A DNA stretch of 29,050 bases from Clostridia bacterium. GTDB taxonomy: Bacteria > Bacillota_A > Clostridia > Oscillospirales > CAG-272. The stretch is taken from positions 1 to 29,050 of the forward strand of contig JAFQLN010000138.1 in NCBI GenBank assembly GCA_017414585.1, read 5' to 3'. This document shows positions 8,184-16,300 of this stretch, one piece after another. A program made the position numbers and the translations under genes. The notes under the pieces were generated by a model. It made no database searches, was not told the DNA's origin, and was given only the letters and a program-made list of their open reading frames with translations. Positions within the stretch are counted from its first letter, which is position 1; each line of letters starts with the position of its first letter.

Positions 8184-9008
8184 TTATCTTTCGCCGAGGT
8201 CTGCCATAGCGATTTCATACTGTTCCGCGTTCGGAGCGGCGCCGTGCCATGCAGCATTGTTTTCCATGAAGGAAACACCCTTACCCTTGGTGGAGTGGGA
8301 GATGATCACGGTAGGCTTGTCGGTGCACGCGCGTGCTGCCTTGTACGCAGCTTCGATGGAATCGAAATCGTGTGCGTCAGCTTCTACAACATTCCAGCCG
8401 AATGCAGCAAACTTTTCCGGATACGGTGTGGGGTTCATAACATCGGTGATCTTACCGTCGATCTGGAGACCGTTGAAGTCAACGAGCCAGCAGAGATTGG
8501 AGAGCTTGTAATGACCTGCGAACATAGCAGCTTCCCATACCTGACCTTCCTGGGTTTCACCGTCACCGAGAATGGTGTAAATACGAACGTCGGTATTGTC
8601 GAGCTTGTTTGCAAGAGCCATACCGCAGGAAGTGGATGCGCCCTGACCGAGAGAACCGGAAGTCATTTCAACACCGGGGGTGTGCTTCATATCCGGGTGT
8701 CCCTGCAAATAGGATGTCGTCTTACGGAAAGTCTTGAGATCTTCAACCGGGAAATAGCCGCGGTGTGCCAGTGCGGAGTACAGACCCGGTGCACAGTGAC
8801 CCTTGGAAAGAACGAGACGGTCGCGGTCAGCCTTTTTCGGATCTGCCGGATCAATGTTCATTTCTTCAAAATATAAATAGGTGAGTACATCAGCGATCGA
8901 GAGGCTTCCGCCCGGATGACCGCTGTTTGCCGAGTAAACTGCGTCGATGATTCCTACACGGATCTTACGGGCAATCTCAGTAAGTTCGGTTTTTCTTTGT
9001 GTGTCCAT
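8184..9008 (-). CDS. Transketolase, N-terminal subunit (thiamine diphosphate-binding)
   Basis: The 274-residue protein contains SANSGHPGGSLS, DRLVLSKGHCAPGLYSAL and the ThDP/Mg motif beginning GDGETQEGQVWEAA (about 149-162) and ending in the DFN triplet. These are the cofactor-binding elements of transketolase. It lacks the pyrimidine-binding half, which is encoded by the next gene. The start has AAAGG about 11 nt upstream; a nearer ATG in the leader is out of frame. A strong promoter (TTGACA-17-TACAAT) lies at 9074-9102. In this window it is the likely route by which pentoses from the arabinosidases enter glycolysis, which is inference from context. Confidence 0.93.
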   Translation of the reverse strand: MDTQRKTELTEIARKIRVGIIDAVYSANSGHPGGSLSIADVLTYLYFEEMNIDPADPKKADRDRLVLSKGHCAPGLYSALAHRGYFPVEDLKTFRKTTSYLQGHPDMKHTPGVEMTSGSLGQGASTSCGMALANKLDNTDVRIYTILGDGETQEGQVWEAAMFAGHYKLSNLCWLVDFNGLQIDGKITDVMNPTPYPEKFAAFGWNVVEADAHDFDSIEAAYKAARACTDKPTVIISHSTKGKGVSFMENNAAWHGAAPNAEQYEIAMADLGER

Positions 9009-9073
9009 TGTAAACCATACCTTTCTTTGGAGTCAATACTACCGTCCCTGACGGCATAATTATGAACATTATA

Positions 9074-9102
9074 ATTGTAACCCATTTTGAGGAAATTGTC
9101 AA
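9074..9102 (-). promoter_or_regulatory. Promoter of the transketolase operon
   Basis: On the minus strand TTGACA (9102-9097), 17 nt and TACAAT (9079-9074) form a near-perfect sigma-A promoter about 65 nt before the transketolase start. Confidence 0.8.
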
Positions 9103-9192
9103 TCATTATCAGAAAATTTCTGTCTTTTCCTCAGTGGACACAGATTTCTTTGCATCTGCACAGAACATTTATAACTTTTTTTACAAAAAGAC

Positions 9193-9221
9193 TTGACAAA
9201 TCTACCCTGATCGACTATAAT
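9193..9221 (+). promoter_or_regulatory. Consensus promoter of tRNA-Ser
   Basis: TTGACA (9193-9198), a 17-nt spacer and TATAAT (9216-9221) match the sigma-A consensus exactly. The tRNA begins about 68 nt after the -10 box, leaving a short 5' leader to be removed by RNase P. Confidence 0.85.
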
Positions 9222-9289
9222 AAGAAAGCTGAGTGTGATGACAAAGCCGCATTCGCCTGTGTATATCTGATACGCAGAAAACTTGGTAC

Positions 9290-9377
9290 GGAGTAGTACT
9301 CAAGAGGCCGAAGAGGCGCCCCTGCTAAGGGTGTAGGCCGGGCAACCGGCGCGAGAGTTCAAATCTCTCCTACTCCG
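9290..9377 (+). tRNA. tRNA-Ser (anticodon GCU)
   Basis: The 88-nt gene folds as a long-variable-arm tRNA. The acceptor GGAGTAG (9290-9296) pairs with CTACTCC (9370-9376), followed by discriminator G. The anticodon stem CGCCC/GGGTG encloses the loop CTGCTAA with anticodon GCT at 9324-9326, reading AGC and AGU serine codons. The variable arm GGCCGGGCAACCGGC region and the T-loop GTTCAAAT are present. CCA is not encoded (ATG follows the discriminator), so it must be added by a nucleotidyltransferase. It stands alone between its own promoter and terminator. Confidence 0.97.
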
Positions 9378-9387
9378 ATGAATGAAG

Positions 9388-9428
9388 ACGGAATTCCTGT
9401 TCTGACGGGAGTTCCGTTTTTGTTTTTT
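9388..9428 (+). terminator. Terminator of tRNA-Ser
   Basis: ACGGAATTCC (9388-9397) pairs with GGAGTTCCGT (9408-9417, one G-T pair) and runs into a T-rich tract. Confidence 0.85.
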
Positions 9429-9505
9429 CCGCTTTTTCTCCCCGGCTGTCAGCGGCACATTGCAGATTTTTACAAAAATCACTGGTATTTCCGCCTCCGC
9501 TGATG

Positions 9506-9511
9506 TATAAT
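9506..9511 (+). promoter_or_regulatory. Probable -10 box before the GH43 gene
   Basis: A perfect TATAAT lies 39 nt before the GH43 start, but the -35 region 17 nt upstream (TGGTAT) is poor. It may need an activator, or read-through from upstream may contribute. Confidence 0.45.
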
Positions 9512-9550
9512 GAAAGAAAAATCCTCTGCATTCAGAAAAGGAGAGCTTTC

Positions 9551-10438
9551 ATGCAAACTGACACTTCTAAGTATCGCAGTACCGTTATCACCTCCTCCAT
9601 TCCCCAGCTCCGCGATCCCTGTGTTCTGGTCGAAAACGGTATATACTACGCCTATGGCACAGGATGGACCTGCTGGAAAAACACCTCCGGTTCTCTCACC
9701 GGAACATGGACAAATCTCGGATGCGTTGTCAGTGTTCCCGAACATTCCAAAGGCTGTCACTGGGCTCCGGAAGTACACAAATACAACGGTGCCTACTATA
9801 TGTTTACCACCTATCAATCCTCGCAGACCAACCGCCGCGGATGCACCATTCTGAAGTCGGATCGTCCCGAAGGTCCGTTTACCGAAATCAGCGGCGGACA
9901 CCTGACGCCTGCCGGCTGGGATTCCATCGACGGAACCTTTTATGTTGATCCTTCCGGTCAGCCGTGGATGATCTTTGTACACGAATGGGTTTCGATGCCC
10001 GATCGTGTCGGCACAATGGCGGCAGCCAAACTCTCCGGCGATCTGACGCACTTCATCACCGAACCGATCGAGCTGTTCCGTGCAGATGCCGCTCCGTGGG
10101 CAGCATTCGGTGTGACGGACGGATGCTGGATGTACCGCACGGCAGGCGGACAGCTTCTCATGCTGTGGTCGAACTGTGACAATGCGGGATACTGCGTCGG
10201 TATTGCACGGAGCAGAAACGGTTCCGTCGAAGGTCCGTGGGAACAGGATGAACAGCTTCTTTTCTCCAAAAATCTGACCGGTGAATACGATGGAGGGCAC
10301 GCAATGATCTTTACCGACACGGACGGGCAGATGTACCTTTCCCTCCACTCGCCGAACAATCCTTCTCAGGGCAGACCGGAAACACCCGTTTTCGTTCCTG
10401 TCCGCGAAGAAAACAATACCCTGATCTGGGATTTCTGA
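9551..10438 (+). CDS. Glycoside hydrolase family 43 protein
   Basis: The 295-residue protein is a five-bladed beta-propeller glycosidase. Family signs are PQLRDPCVLVENGIYYAYGTG (catalytic-base Asp22), WAPEVHKYNGAYYMF (71-85), SIDGTFYVD with Asp127, and YDGGHAMIF with His250. Where many GH43 enzymes have the general-acid glutamate, this reads GVTDGCWMY with Asp190. GH43 enzymes are mostly alpha-L-arabinofuranosidases or beta-xylosidases. No signal peptide is present. The ATG at 9551 was chosen because AAAGGAGAG precedes it by about 6 nt; an in-frame ATG 48 nt upstream lacks a site and overlaps the -10 box. The GH38 gene follows after a 14-nt gap, so the two are co-transcribed. Confidence 0.88.
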   Translation: MQTDTSKYRSTVITSSIPQLRDPCVLVENGIYYAYGTGWTCWKNTSGSLTGTWTNLGCVVSVPEHSKGCHWAPEVHKYNGAYYMFTTYQSSQTNRRGCTILKSDRPEGPFTEISGGHLTPAGWDSIDGTFYVDPSGQPWMIFVHEWVSMPDRVGTMAAAKLSGDLTHFITEPIELFRADAAPWAAFGVTDGCWMYRTAGGQLLMLWSNCDNAGYCVGIARSRNGSVEGPWEQDEQLLFSKNLTGEYDGGHAMIFTDTDGQMYLSLHSPNNPSQGRPETPVFVPVREENNTLIWDF

Positions 10439-10452
10439 AAAAGGTGAACACA

Positions 10453-12747
10453 TTGACTGCTCTGCACTTTATTCCGACCTTCCATCACGACATTGCCTAT
10501 CTCCGTCCGGAGAGCTGGTATACGGCAACAGCTGTCAGAATCCTTGACCGCGCCGTTTCTCTGATGGAACAGGATGAAAACTACACATTCACCGTTGAAC
10601 AAGCTTATTTCTTCGACGAATACTGGAAAATGCACCCTGACAAGCAAAGCACCCTCCGCACACTCTGCGAAAAGGGACAGCTCCACTTTGCACCGGGCTT
10701 CTGGGCTGTGCCGGATATGTCGATGCTCTCCGGCGAAAGCCTATATATGCAGGCTTATTACGGCAGAAAAATCCTTGCCGAAACCGTCGGATATGTCCCC
10801 AAAACCGCATTTATCGCTGACTGCTGGGGGCACAGCGCCGCGCTTCCGCAGATCATCCGGCAGTGCGGGTACGATACCTACACCTTCAGCCGCTGTATGG
10901 AAAAGTCTTTCGACATCGAAAACTTTCGCTGGCGCGGCATCGACGGTACGGAACTGAACGCGCACTGGATGTCCACGGCATATGCGGGACTTTCCTTCCC
11001 CGATACCGTACCTGCGGTCAATGCGGAAGAACTGCATTGGGAAAATGCTTCCGCAGACGGAATCCGCCGGCTTGCCGCACGCAACGCTGAACATTGCGGA
11101 GAGGACAGCCAGATCATGCCTGTCGGCGGTGATATGCGGATGCCCTCTCCTGCCGCTCCCGCCATCGTCCGTGAACTGCAGAAACGCGATGACCTTCCCG
11201 CACTCGGTTTTTCTTCCTTTGAAAAAGCCTTTGCCGACATAGACTTCGCCTCCAAACCCGTTTATGAAGGTGAATTCATTTCATCCCTCAAAGGAACCTT
11301 TGCAACGAACATCCAAATCAAGCTGCACAACCGCGCCATGGAATCCATGCTGTACGCGCTGGAAGTGCTGTCCGTCCTGAAGGAACAGGATGCCGATTTC
11401 TCCGAGCCATGGAAAACAACGCTCAAGAATCAGTTCCATGATATTCTCTGCGGCAGTATCTGCGATGAAAGTCTTCTGCAGGTATCGAGCGAATATGCCC
11501 AATGCGCCGGACAGCTCGATGCAATCCGCAGAGAACTGACAGGCGGCGGAGATACAGCCGCCTTCAACACCCTCAATTTCCCGGTCAGCGGCATCCGATG
11601 CAAAGACGGTACGTACACTTCTTACGCCGGTGATGCATTTGCCCCTGTTCATGAGAGCGTTCTGCACGGCGAGGAAATCTCCCTGCCCGCTGTATTTGAA
11701 AATACTTTCTACAGTGCCGAAATCAATGCCCGCGGCTTTATTACATCTCTGACCGACAAGCAAAGCGGTACGGTTCTCGTTAATAATCCCGCAATCCCCT
11801 TCGGTTCTCTGCAGATGCAGACCGACAACGGCGACAACTGGGTGGAATTTGAATATCCGTGGGAAGAGGATGCGACGCTCTATACCACAAACGTCCCCGA
11901 TCCGTACGACCGCCGCTCCCTCCCGACACATCCGAAGGTACAGATTGCCGCAAACGGCGTTGAACGTGCATCGGCTGTTTCCTTCGGCGAAGACGGTCTC
12001 GTTATTACCCAGACCGGGCATCTCCGCTACTGGATTACGGATGTGCCGTTCACTATCACCGTCACCCTCTCGAAAAACAGTCCGCGCATCGAGTATCACA
12101 CAGAGCTTGACAACAACACCAAACGCATCCGTATCCGCGCCGCATTTCCTCTGGCACAGGCGGACAGCCGCATCCGTTATCAGATTCCCTACGGCATCAT
12201 CGAACGCCGCGAAGGTCCCCAGCCTGCCCAGCGGTTCATGGACTGCTCTTCCGAAAACGGAGGACTGGCATTGCTCAACCGCGGTCTTCCCGCCAACAAT
12301 ACCGAAAACGGCATCATGATGCTGACACTCTTCCGCTCCGTAGCCATGGAATACAAATGTCAGAGCGCACTGTCGTACAATACCGGCGAGCATTTTGCAT
12401 TCGACTACGCCATCGTTCCCCACAGCGGCAGGGCAGATGATCTTCTCTGGAAAAATGCGCTTTCCTTCAACACGCCGCTCATCGAAACCGATGCGCCGCT
12501 TTCTGCGTGGAAAGTCGAGAATGCTTATCTCTCCGCCATGCGCAGAACCGAAAACGGCGTATTTCTGCGTCTCTACGCCGGCACGGATCAGGCAAAAAAT
12601 GCGGTGATTACCGTTCCTGCGGGATATACCAAAGCAGCTTTGACGGACGGGCTCATGTGCGCCGTGGAAGCGTTCCCTGTATCCGGCAGACTGGACATAC
12701 AGCTGAAGCCGTTTGAAGTCCGGGGTATTCTCTTTTATAAAGAATAA
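10453..12747 (+). CDS. Glycoside hydrolase family 38 (alpha-mannosidase-like)
   Basis: The 764-residue protein has the GH38 zinc and catalytic elements. FHHDIAY near the N-terminus gives the H-x-D pair (His11, Asp13), ADCWGHSAALPQI carries the likely nucleophile Asp123, and KNQFHDILCGS gives the zinc histidine His329. A C-terminal beta-rich half follows, as in this family. The initiator is probably TTG at 10453, 8 nt after AAGG; an in-frame GTG at 10444 overlaps that site. There is no signal peptide, so it is likely cytoplasmic, acting on mannose-containing oligosaccharides. It shares a transcript with the GH43 gene. GH38 members with other specificities exist, so the exact linkage is not determined. 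Confidence 0.88.
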   Translation: MTALHFIPTFHHDIAYLRPESWYTATAVRILDRAVSLMEQDENYTFTVEQAYFFDEYWKMHPDKQSTLRTLCEKGQLHFAPGFWAVPDMSMLSGESLYMQAYYGRKILAETVGYVPKTAFIADCWGHSAALPQIIRQCGYDTYTFSRCMEKSFDIENFRWRGIDGTELNAHWMSTAYAGLSFPDTVPAVNAEELHWENASADGIRRLAARNAEHCGEDSQIMPVGGDMRMPSPAAPAIVRELQKRDDLPALGFSSFEKAFADIDFASKPVYEGEFISSLKGTFATNIQIKLHNRAMESMLYALEVLSVLKEQDADFSEPWKTTLKNQFHDILCGSICDESLLQVSSEYAQCAGQLDAIRRELTGGGDTAAFNTLNFPVSGIRCKDGTYTSYAGDAFAPVHESVLHGEEISLPAVFENTFYSAEINARGFITSLTDKQSGTVLVNNPAIPFGSLQMQTDNGDNWVEFEYPWEEDATLYTTNVPDPYDRRSLPTHPKVQIAANGVERASAVSFGEDGLVITQTGHLRYWITDVPFTITVTLSKNSPRIEYHTELDNNTKRIRIRAAFPLAQADSRIRYQIPYGIIERREGPQPAQRFMDCSSENGGLALLNRGLPANNTENGIMMLTLFRSVAMEYKCQSALSYNTGEHFAFDYAIVPHSGRADDLLWKNALSFNTPLIETDAPLSAWKVENAYLSAMRRTENGVFLRLYAGTDQAKNAVITVPAGYTKAALTDGLMCAVEAFPVSGRLDIQLKPFEVRGILFYKE

Positions 12748-12790
12748 TCCACAAAAAAGAATATTTGTTCGGCATTCCTCATATTTCCTC

Positions 12791-12819
12791 TTGACAGGAG
12801 GCTTTGGATGTGGCATAAT
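12791..12819 (+). promoter_or_regulatory. Promoter of the GNAT gene
   Basis: TTGACA (12791-12796), a 17-nt spacer and CATAAT (12814-12819) lie 60 nt before the acetyltransferase start. Confidence 0.7.
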
Positions 12820-12878
12820 ATACCCAGAAACGAACGCATTTTCTTATTTAAGAATTTTCGTTCTGACCGGAGGTGTTT

Positions 12879-13454
12879 ATGCCCGATGCCTATACAAACT
12901 GTCCCGTAATGGAAAACGAGCGGTTCCTGCTGCGGCTTGTTTCACATACAGACACAGCCGATCTGCTCCGGGTCTATTCCGACGAGCGTGCCGTGCCGTT
13001 TTTCAACAGCGACAACTGCCATGGAGATGATTTTCCTTATACAAGCACAGATCGGATGCGCCGTGCGATTGCACTCTGGCTTGAAGACTACGAGAAACGG
13101 CACTGTATCCGCTGGACCATCACGGACAAAGCCGCCGGTGAAGGAATCGGTACGATGGGATATTTTATCCGTACATCGGATGATTACTTCACGGACTGCG
13201 GGATTCTCCGTCTGGATCTGCGTTCCGACTGGGAGCGTGCGGTAAAAATCCGGGCGATTCTCGATGTCGTCATCGAACCGCTGTTTGACCTGTTTTCCTG
13301 CCGGATGATGGCAACAAAAGCTATTCCCGAAGCAGCCGAGCGGATTTATGCACTGGAAAAAGCAAAATTCCGTCTGTCTCCGCACAAACTCCGCGGACAC
13401 GGCATGAAGGAATACGGCAGCTACTACATTCTCAAACGTCCGAAAAAGGAATAG
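12879..13454 (+). CDS. GNAT family acetyltransferase (RimJ/RimL-like)
   Basis: The 191-residue protein begins MPDAYTNCPVMENERFLLR and has the layout of RimJ/RimL-type N-acetyltransferases: an N-terminal strand with RFLLRLVSHTDTADLL, a GIGTMGYFI strand, an LRLDLRSDWERA acetyl-CoA-loop region and a C-terminal helix-strand with KAKFRLSPHKLRGHG. Substrates in this family range from ribosomal proteins to small molecules; none can be assigned here. The ATG at 12879 follows GGAGG by 5 nt. It has its own promoter and ends at a strong shared terminator, so it is a single-gene unit next to the glycosidases. Confidence 0.82.
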   Translation: MPDAYTNCPVMENERFLLRLVSHTDTADLLRVYSDERAVPFFNSDNCHGDDFPYTSTDRMRRAIALWLEDYEKRHCIRWTITDKAAGEGIGTMGYFIRTSDDYFTDCGILRLDLRSDWERAVKIRAILDVVIEPLFDLFSCRMMATKAIPEAAERIYALEKAKFRLSPHKLRGHGMKEYGSYYILKRPKKE

Positions 13455-13463
13455 CTCTCCCGC

Positions 13464-13514
13464 AAAAAGGGAGCTGACTGAGGTTTTATCCTCTCATCAG
13501 CTCCCTTTTTTTTG
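13464..13514. terminator. Strong shared bidirectional terminator
   Basis: GGGAGCTGA (13469-13477) pairs with TCAGCTCCC (13497-13505), followed by a T8 run; an A-run precedes it on the plus strand, giving T residues on the minus strand. It serves the convergent GNAT and GH127 genes. Confidence 0.9.
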
Positions 13515-13521
13515 GATTGAT

Positions 13522-15336
13522 TTATTCAGCAGCAGGCATTTCCGTCATGCGCAGTTTCGGGCAGGCATACGGATAGAGACGGACGGTTTGTGCTTCTCCG
13601 ATGCCCTTTCTGGACTCTGGAATCTTTGCGCAGACCGTGTCGTAGCCGTCTTCATAGCCCCAGTCGATCTTCTGCATCTTCGTTTCGATCATCACCGGCG
13701 GATTCTTCGACGAGAACGGAACATCCCCGACTTCTCCTCTGATAACCGTCAGTTCATCCGATGCGAAAGCATAGTTCCAGTCGGACTGCGGGATCAGTTC
13801 ATAGTCGCAGTAGGGGAACTTTCTTTCCACGTTATTGCGGGTATATTCCACCATCTTCCATTCCGCTTCGATCGGCAGCGAGAAGACGAGAGAACCGCAC
13901 TGAACGGACTGCAGACCGTAGGGTCTGTCAACAAATACGGGCTTGGTTTCGTAGGACACGGTGATCACACGTGTTTCTCCCGCGGGCACTGCAAAGATGA
14001 GGCTGTCCGCTTTTTCAGCTGCGGCACCGTTCACGGTCAGATTTTCGGCAAATGCCGGAACACGCACGAGCAGCTTCATATCCTGCTTCGCGCAGACCGT
14101 ATAGGTAAAGCTGTTTTCAAAGGGATAATTGGTTTCCAGTGTCACATCCGCTGTTTCCGCAGTCAGCTTTGCGGGAACGGGCACTGCCGAAACAATGGTG
14201 TCTCCGTCCTGCATGAATGCAGCCAGTGCGAACTTCGGCCATGCCTGATTGAAGTTTGCCGTACAGCAGCCGTAACTGGGTTCCAGCCCGAACATATTCG
14301 ATTCCGGGCCGTTGGTGCGCCAGATCGCCTTTCCGGGGAAACGCACACAGGCAATCTGGTTCGCCTGCTGGTCATACTGATGCGTCCACATATCGTCGGA
14401 AATGGTTGCAGCCAGTGCATTGAATGCCACGACTTCCAGTCTTTCTGCCCATTTCTTATCGCCTGTATAGGCGTAGAGAAGTTCGTAGGAATACATTAGC
14501 TCCGCAACCGAGCACAGTTCCGTTCCCTGAATCGGAGAAAGTCCCGAGAGACATTCGTCACCGGTGAAAATGCCGACGGGCGTGCCGTTGTAATCCCTCA
14601 GAACCTTCGTCAGCCGTTCTGCCTGATCGGTATATGCTTCGCCGAGCAGGGTGTGTGAAACCGCTTCCGCTTTGACCATCATCGCCAGATTGACGATATG
14701 GGTTTCAAAGGTCCACTTGTTCAGCGGTCTCTTCCAGCGTTCCGTCAGCTTTTCGTAATCGAGACCCTGTTCGCGCAGAATTTTTGCCAGTTCACCAATC
14801 CACGGTTCGTCACAGCGGGCAGCAAGGAAATTGAGAGAAATAAAGGTTTCAAACCAGCGCGCTTTGCCCCAGCTGAAGAGTTTGGCTGTGCCGGAGGAAA
14901 GAACTTCGTAATAATTTTTCAAAATGCGGTAAACGGCATCCGGAATCCGTTCGTCACCGGAGCATTCGTAGTACACAACCAGAACTTTTGCAATAAGCTG
15001 CACTGCCCACGAGTCATAGCTCGGAATAGCTTCTTCGGAACAGGGGCAGATCCAGCCGGATTCCTTCTGCTGTGCGAGAATGGCGTCAATGTACTTCTTC
15101 GCACGCGCGATTTTATCTTCGTCTTCCAGAAGGTACGCAAGCGGAATAAAGCCGTCGAGCCAGTAGGGGACACGCTCCCATCCTTCTGCATCCCCGCCGA
15201 TCCATGCGCTGTCACGGACGTCTCTCCAGACCTTATCCAGATTGCCGCTCAGCCCGTCCGCCTGAATTTCAAGCTGTCTTCTCAGCCATCCTGCGGGCTT
15301 GAGTTCCTTCGAGGTAAACATGGTCCACTTTGCCAT
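13522..15336 (-). CDS. GH127 family beta-L-arabinofuranosidase-like protein (DUF1680)
   Basis: The 604-residue protein matches GH127 in length and layout: an (alpha/alpha)6 barrel, then beta-rich domains. Catalytic and zinc residues known for the family are in place: GDE with Glu261 as likely acid/base, TELCSVAE giving Glu273 and Cys275, and GCCTAN with Cys357 and Cys358, of which Cys357 would be the nucleophile. No signal peptide is seen, so it acts inside the cell on L-arabinose-containing oligosaccharides. The ATG at 15336 follows GGAGG by 8 nt; a longer in-frame reading upstream lacks a site. An AraC-type regulator is divergent from it and probably controls it. Confidence 0.9.
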   Translation of the reverse strand: MAKWTMFTSKELKPAGWLRRQLEIQADGLSGNLDKVWRDVRDSAWIGGDAEGWERVPYWLDGFIPLAYLLEDEDKIARAKKYIDAILAQQKESGWICPCSEEAIPSYDSWAVQLIAKVLVVYYECSGDERIPDAVYRILKNYYEVLSSGTAKLFSWGKARWFETFISLNFLAARCDEPWIGELAKILREQGLDYEKLTERWKRPLNKWTFETHIVNLAMMVKAEAVSHTLLGEAYTDQAERLTKVLRDYNGTPVGIFTGDECLSGLSPIQGTELCSVAELMYSYELLYAYTGDKKWAERLEVVAFNALAATISDDMWTHQYDQQANQIACVRFPGKAIWRTNGPESNMFGLEPSYGCCTANFNQAWPKFALAAFMQDGDTIVSAVPVPAKLTAETADVTLETNYPFENSFTYTVCAKQDMKLLVRVPAFAENLTVNGAAAEKADSLIFAVPAGETRVITVSYETKPVFVDRPYGLQSVQCGSLVFSLPIEAEWKMVEYTRNNVERKFPYCDYELIPQSDWNYAFASDELTVIRGEVGDVPFSSKNPPVMIETKMQKIDWGYEDGYDTVCAKIPESRKGIGEAQTVRLYPYACPKLRMTEMPAAE

Positions 15337-15429
15337 ATCACTTTCCTCCGTAAAGTTGAATTTTTTCTGTATTACCTTTATTTTATCACACAAATACGAT
15401 TTCACCATGTACAAAATCGCTTCTCATCC

Positions 15430-15458
15430 TTGCAAATATCACAAGTTTGCGGTATAAT
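15430..15458 (+). promoter_or_regulatory. Promoter of the AraC regulator
   Basis: TTGCAA (15430-15435), a 17-nt spacer and TATAAT (15453-15458) are present. The expected transcription start (about 15465) is only a few bases before the first ATG at 15469, so the message would be almost leaderless. Confidence 0.75.
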
Positions 15459-15468
15459 ATTTCCGGTG

Positions 15469-16239
15469 ATGCATATGAAAGGAATTCTGCTCAGCAAACC
15501 CATCCTCTACAAGCACGCTTCCCTGCGATATTTTGAGCCGCACGAACACCACATCACGCGGTATTCAATGGATGATGTGCTCCTGCTTGTATTTGAAGGG
15601 GTTCTCCGCTTTTCAGAGAACGGCACGCCGTATGAAATTCATGCCGGTGAATACTTCATTCAGGAACACGACACTTTTCAGGAAGGGGAACAGGAAAGCG
15701 ATGCCCCCGCTTATCTGTATGTCCATTTTCAGGGAGAGTGGGCAGATGAAGGAAATATCCTTGCCGGACGCGGTTCGTTTTCCTGTGAGGAACTTTCTCC
15801 CTGCTTTGACCGGCTGGACAGTCTGTTCCATGCTGAGGCTTCGTATATTGAACAGTGCGCAGTCTTTTACGAAATACTCTCCCTGCTCTGCCGAAAGCAC
15901 AGTACCCTGACCCTCGCGGAAGAAATTGCCGCCTGCATCGAAGAAAACTGCTCCTCCGATCTGACACTGGCAGCTCTGAGTGAACGGTTTCATTTCAGCA
16001 AAAACCATATCATCAATCTGTTCCGGCAGACCTATGGCATGACGCCGTTTTTCTATCTCAACCTCGTGCGCATCAAAAAAGCGCAGAGACTGCTGGAAGT
16101 TACCTCCCGCACAGCCGAGTCCATCGCCTTTGAATGCGGGTTCTGTGATTACTCCCACTTTTATAAAACCTTCCGGCAGGTCAGCGGCACAACACCGAAC
16201 GCATGGCGTCAGAACTGCCGGATGCAGGCTTTGAAATAA
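15469..16239 (+). CDS. AraC family transcriptional regulator
   Basis: The 256-residue protein has an N-terminal cupin-like sensing domain (about 1-120, with the EPHEHHITRYSMDDVLLLVFEG pattern of sugar-binding AraC proteins) and a C-terminal double helix-turn-helix. The latter has LTLAALSERFHFSKNHIINLFRQ (first HTH) and SIAFECGFCDYSHFYKTFRQ then GTTPNAWR (second HTH). Such proteins usually activate or repress adjacent sugar-use genes when they bind a sugar, and GH127 starts 132 bp away in the opposite direction. Start choice is between ATG 15469 and ATG 15475; neither has a clear ribosome binding site. A much longer open frame upstream lies antisense to GH127 and is not coding. Confidence 0.93.
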   Translation: MHMKGILLSKPILYKHASLRYFEPHEHHITRYSMDDVLLLVFEGVLRFSENGTPYEIHAGEYFIQEHDTFQEGEQESDAPAYLYVHFQGEWADEGNILAGRGSFSCEELSPCFDRLDSLFHAEASYIEQCAVFYEILSLLCRKHSTLTLAEEIAACIEENCSSDLTLAALSERFHFSKNHIINLFRQTYGMTPFFYLNLVRIKKAQRLLEVTSRTAESIAFECGFCDYSHFYKTFRQVSGTTPNAWRQNCRMQALK

Positions 16240-16241
16240 TC

Positions 16242-16300
16242 CTAAAAAAAGTCCGCCGCTCCGATTCGTGTTATTCGCACGATCTGCGGCAGATTTTTTT
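16242..16300. terminator. Shared terminator between AraC and the MBL gene
   Basis: GATTCGTG pairs with CACGATC, with GCCGC/GCGGC further out, between an A7 run and a T7 run, so it can act on both strands. It sits in the 59-bp gap of a convergent pair. Confidence 0.75.

Noticed and set aside
7152..8876. 574-codon open frame on the plus strand over the transketolase genes
   Set aside because: It is antisense to two complete, well-recognised genes; the protein resembles nothing, has a skewed Ser/Val/Cys/Phe make-up and no ribosome binding site. Codon bias of the transketolase genes leaves this frame open.
9300..9482. 60-codon minus-strand open frame over the tRNA gene
   Set aside because: This is a common false frame produced by antisense tRNA-Ser sequence, followed by the complement of the terminator.
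11281..12816. 511-codon open frame antisense to the GH38 gene
   Set aside because: It overlaps the GH38 C-terminal half entirely, and the product is not recognisable.
14698..15468. N-terminal extension of the AraC frame by about 257 codons
   Set aside because: It lies antisense to GH127 and includes the promoter region; the AraC fold begins at about 15469.
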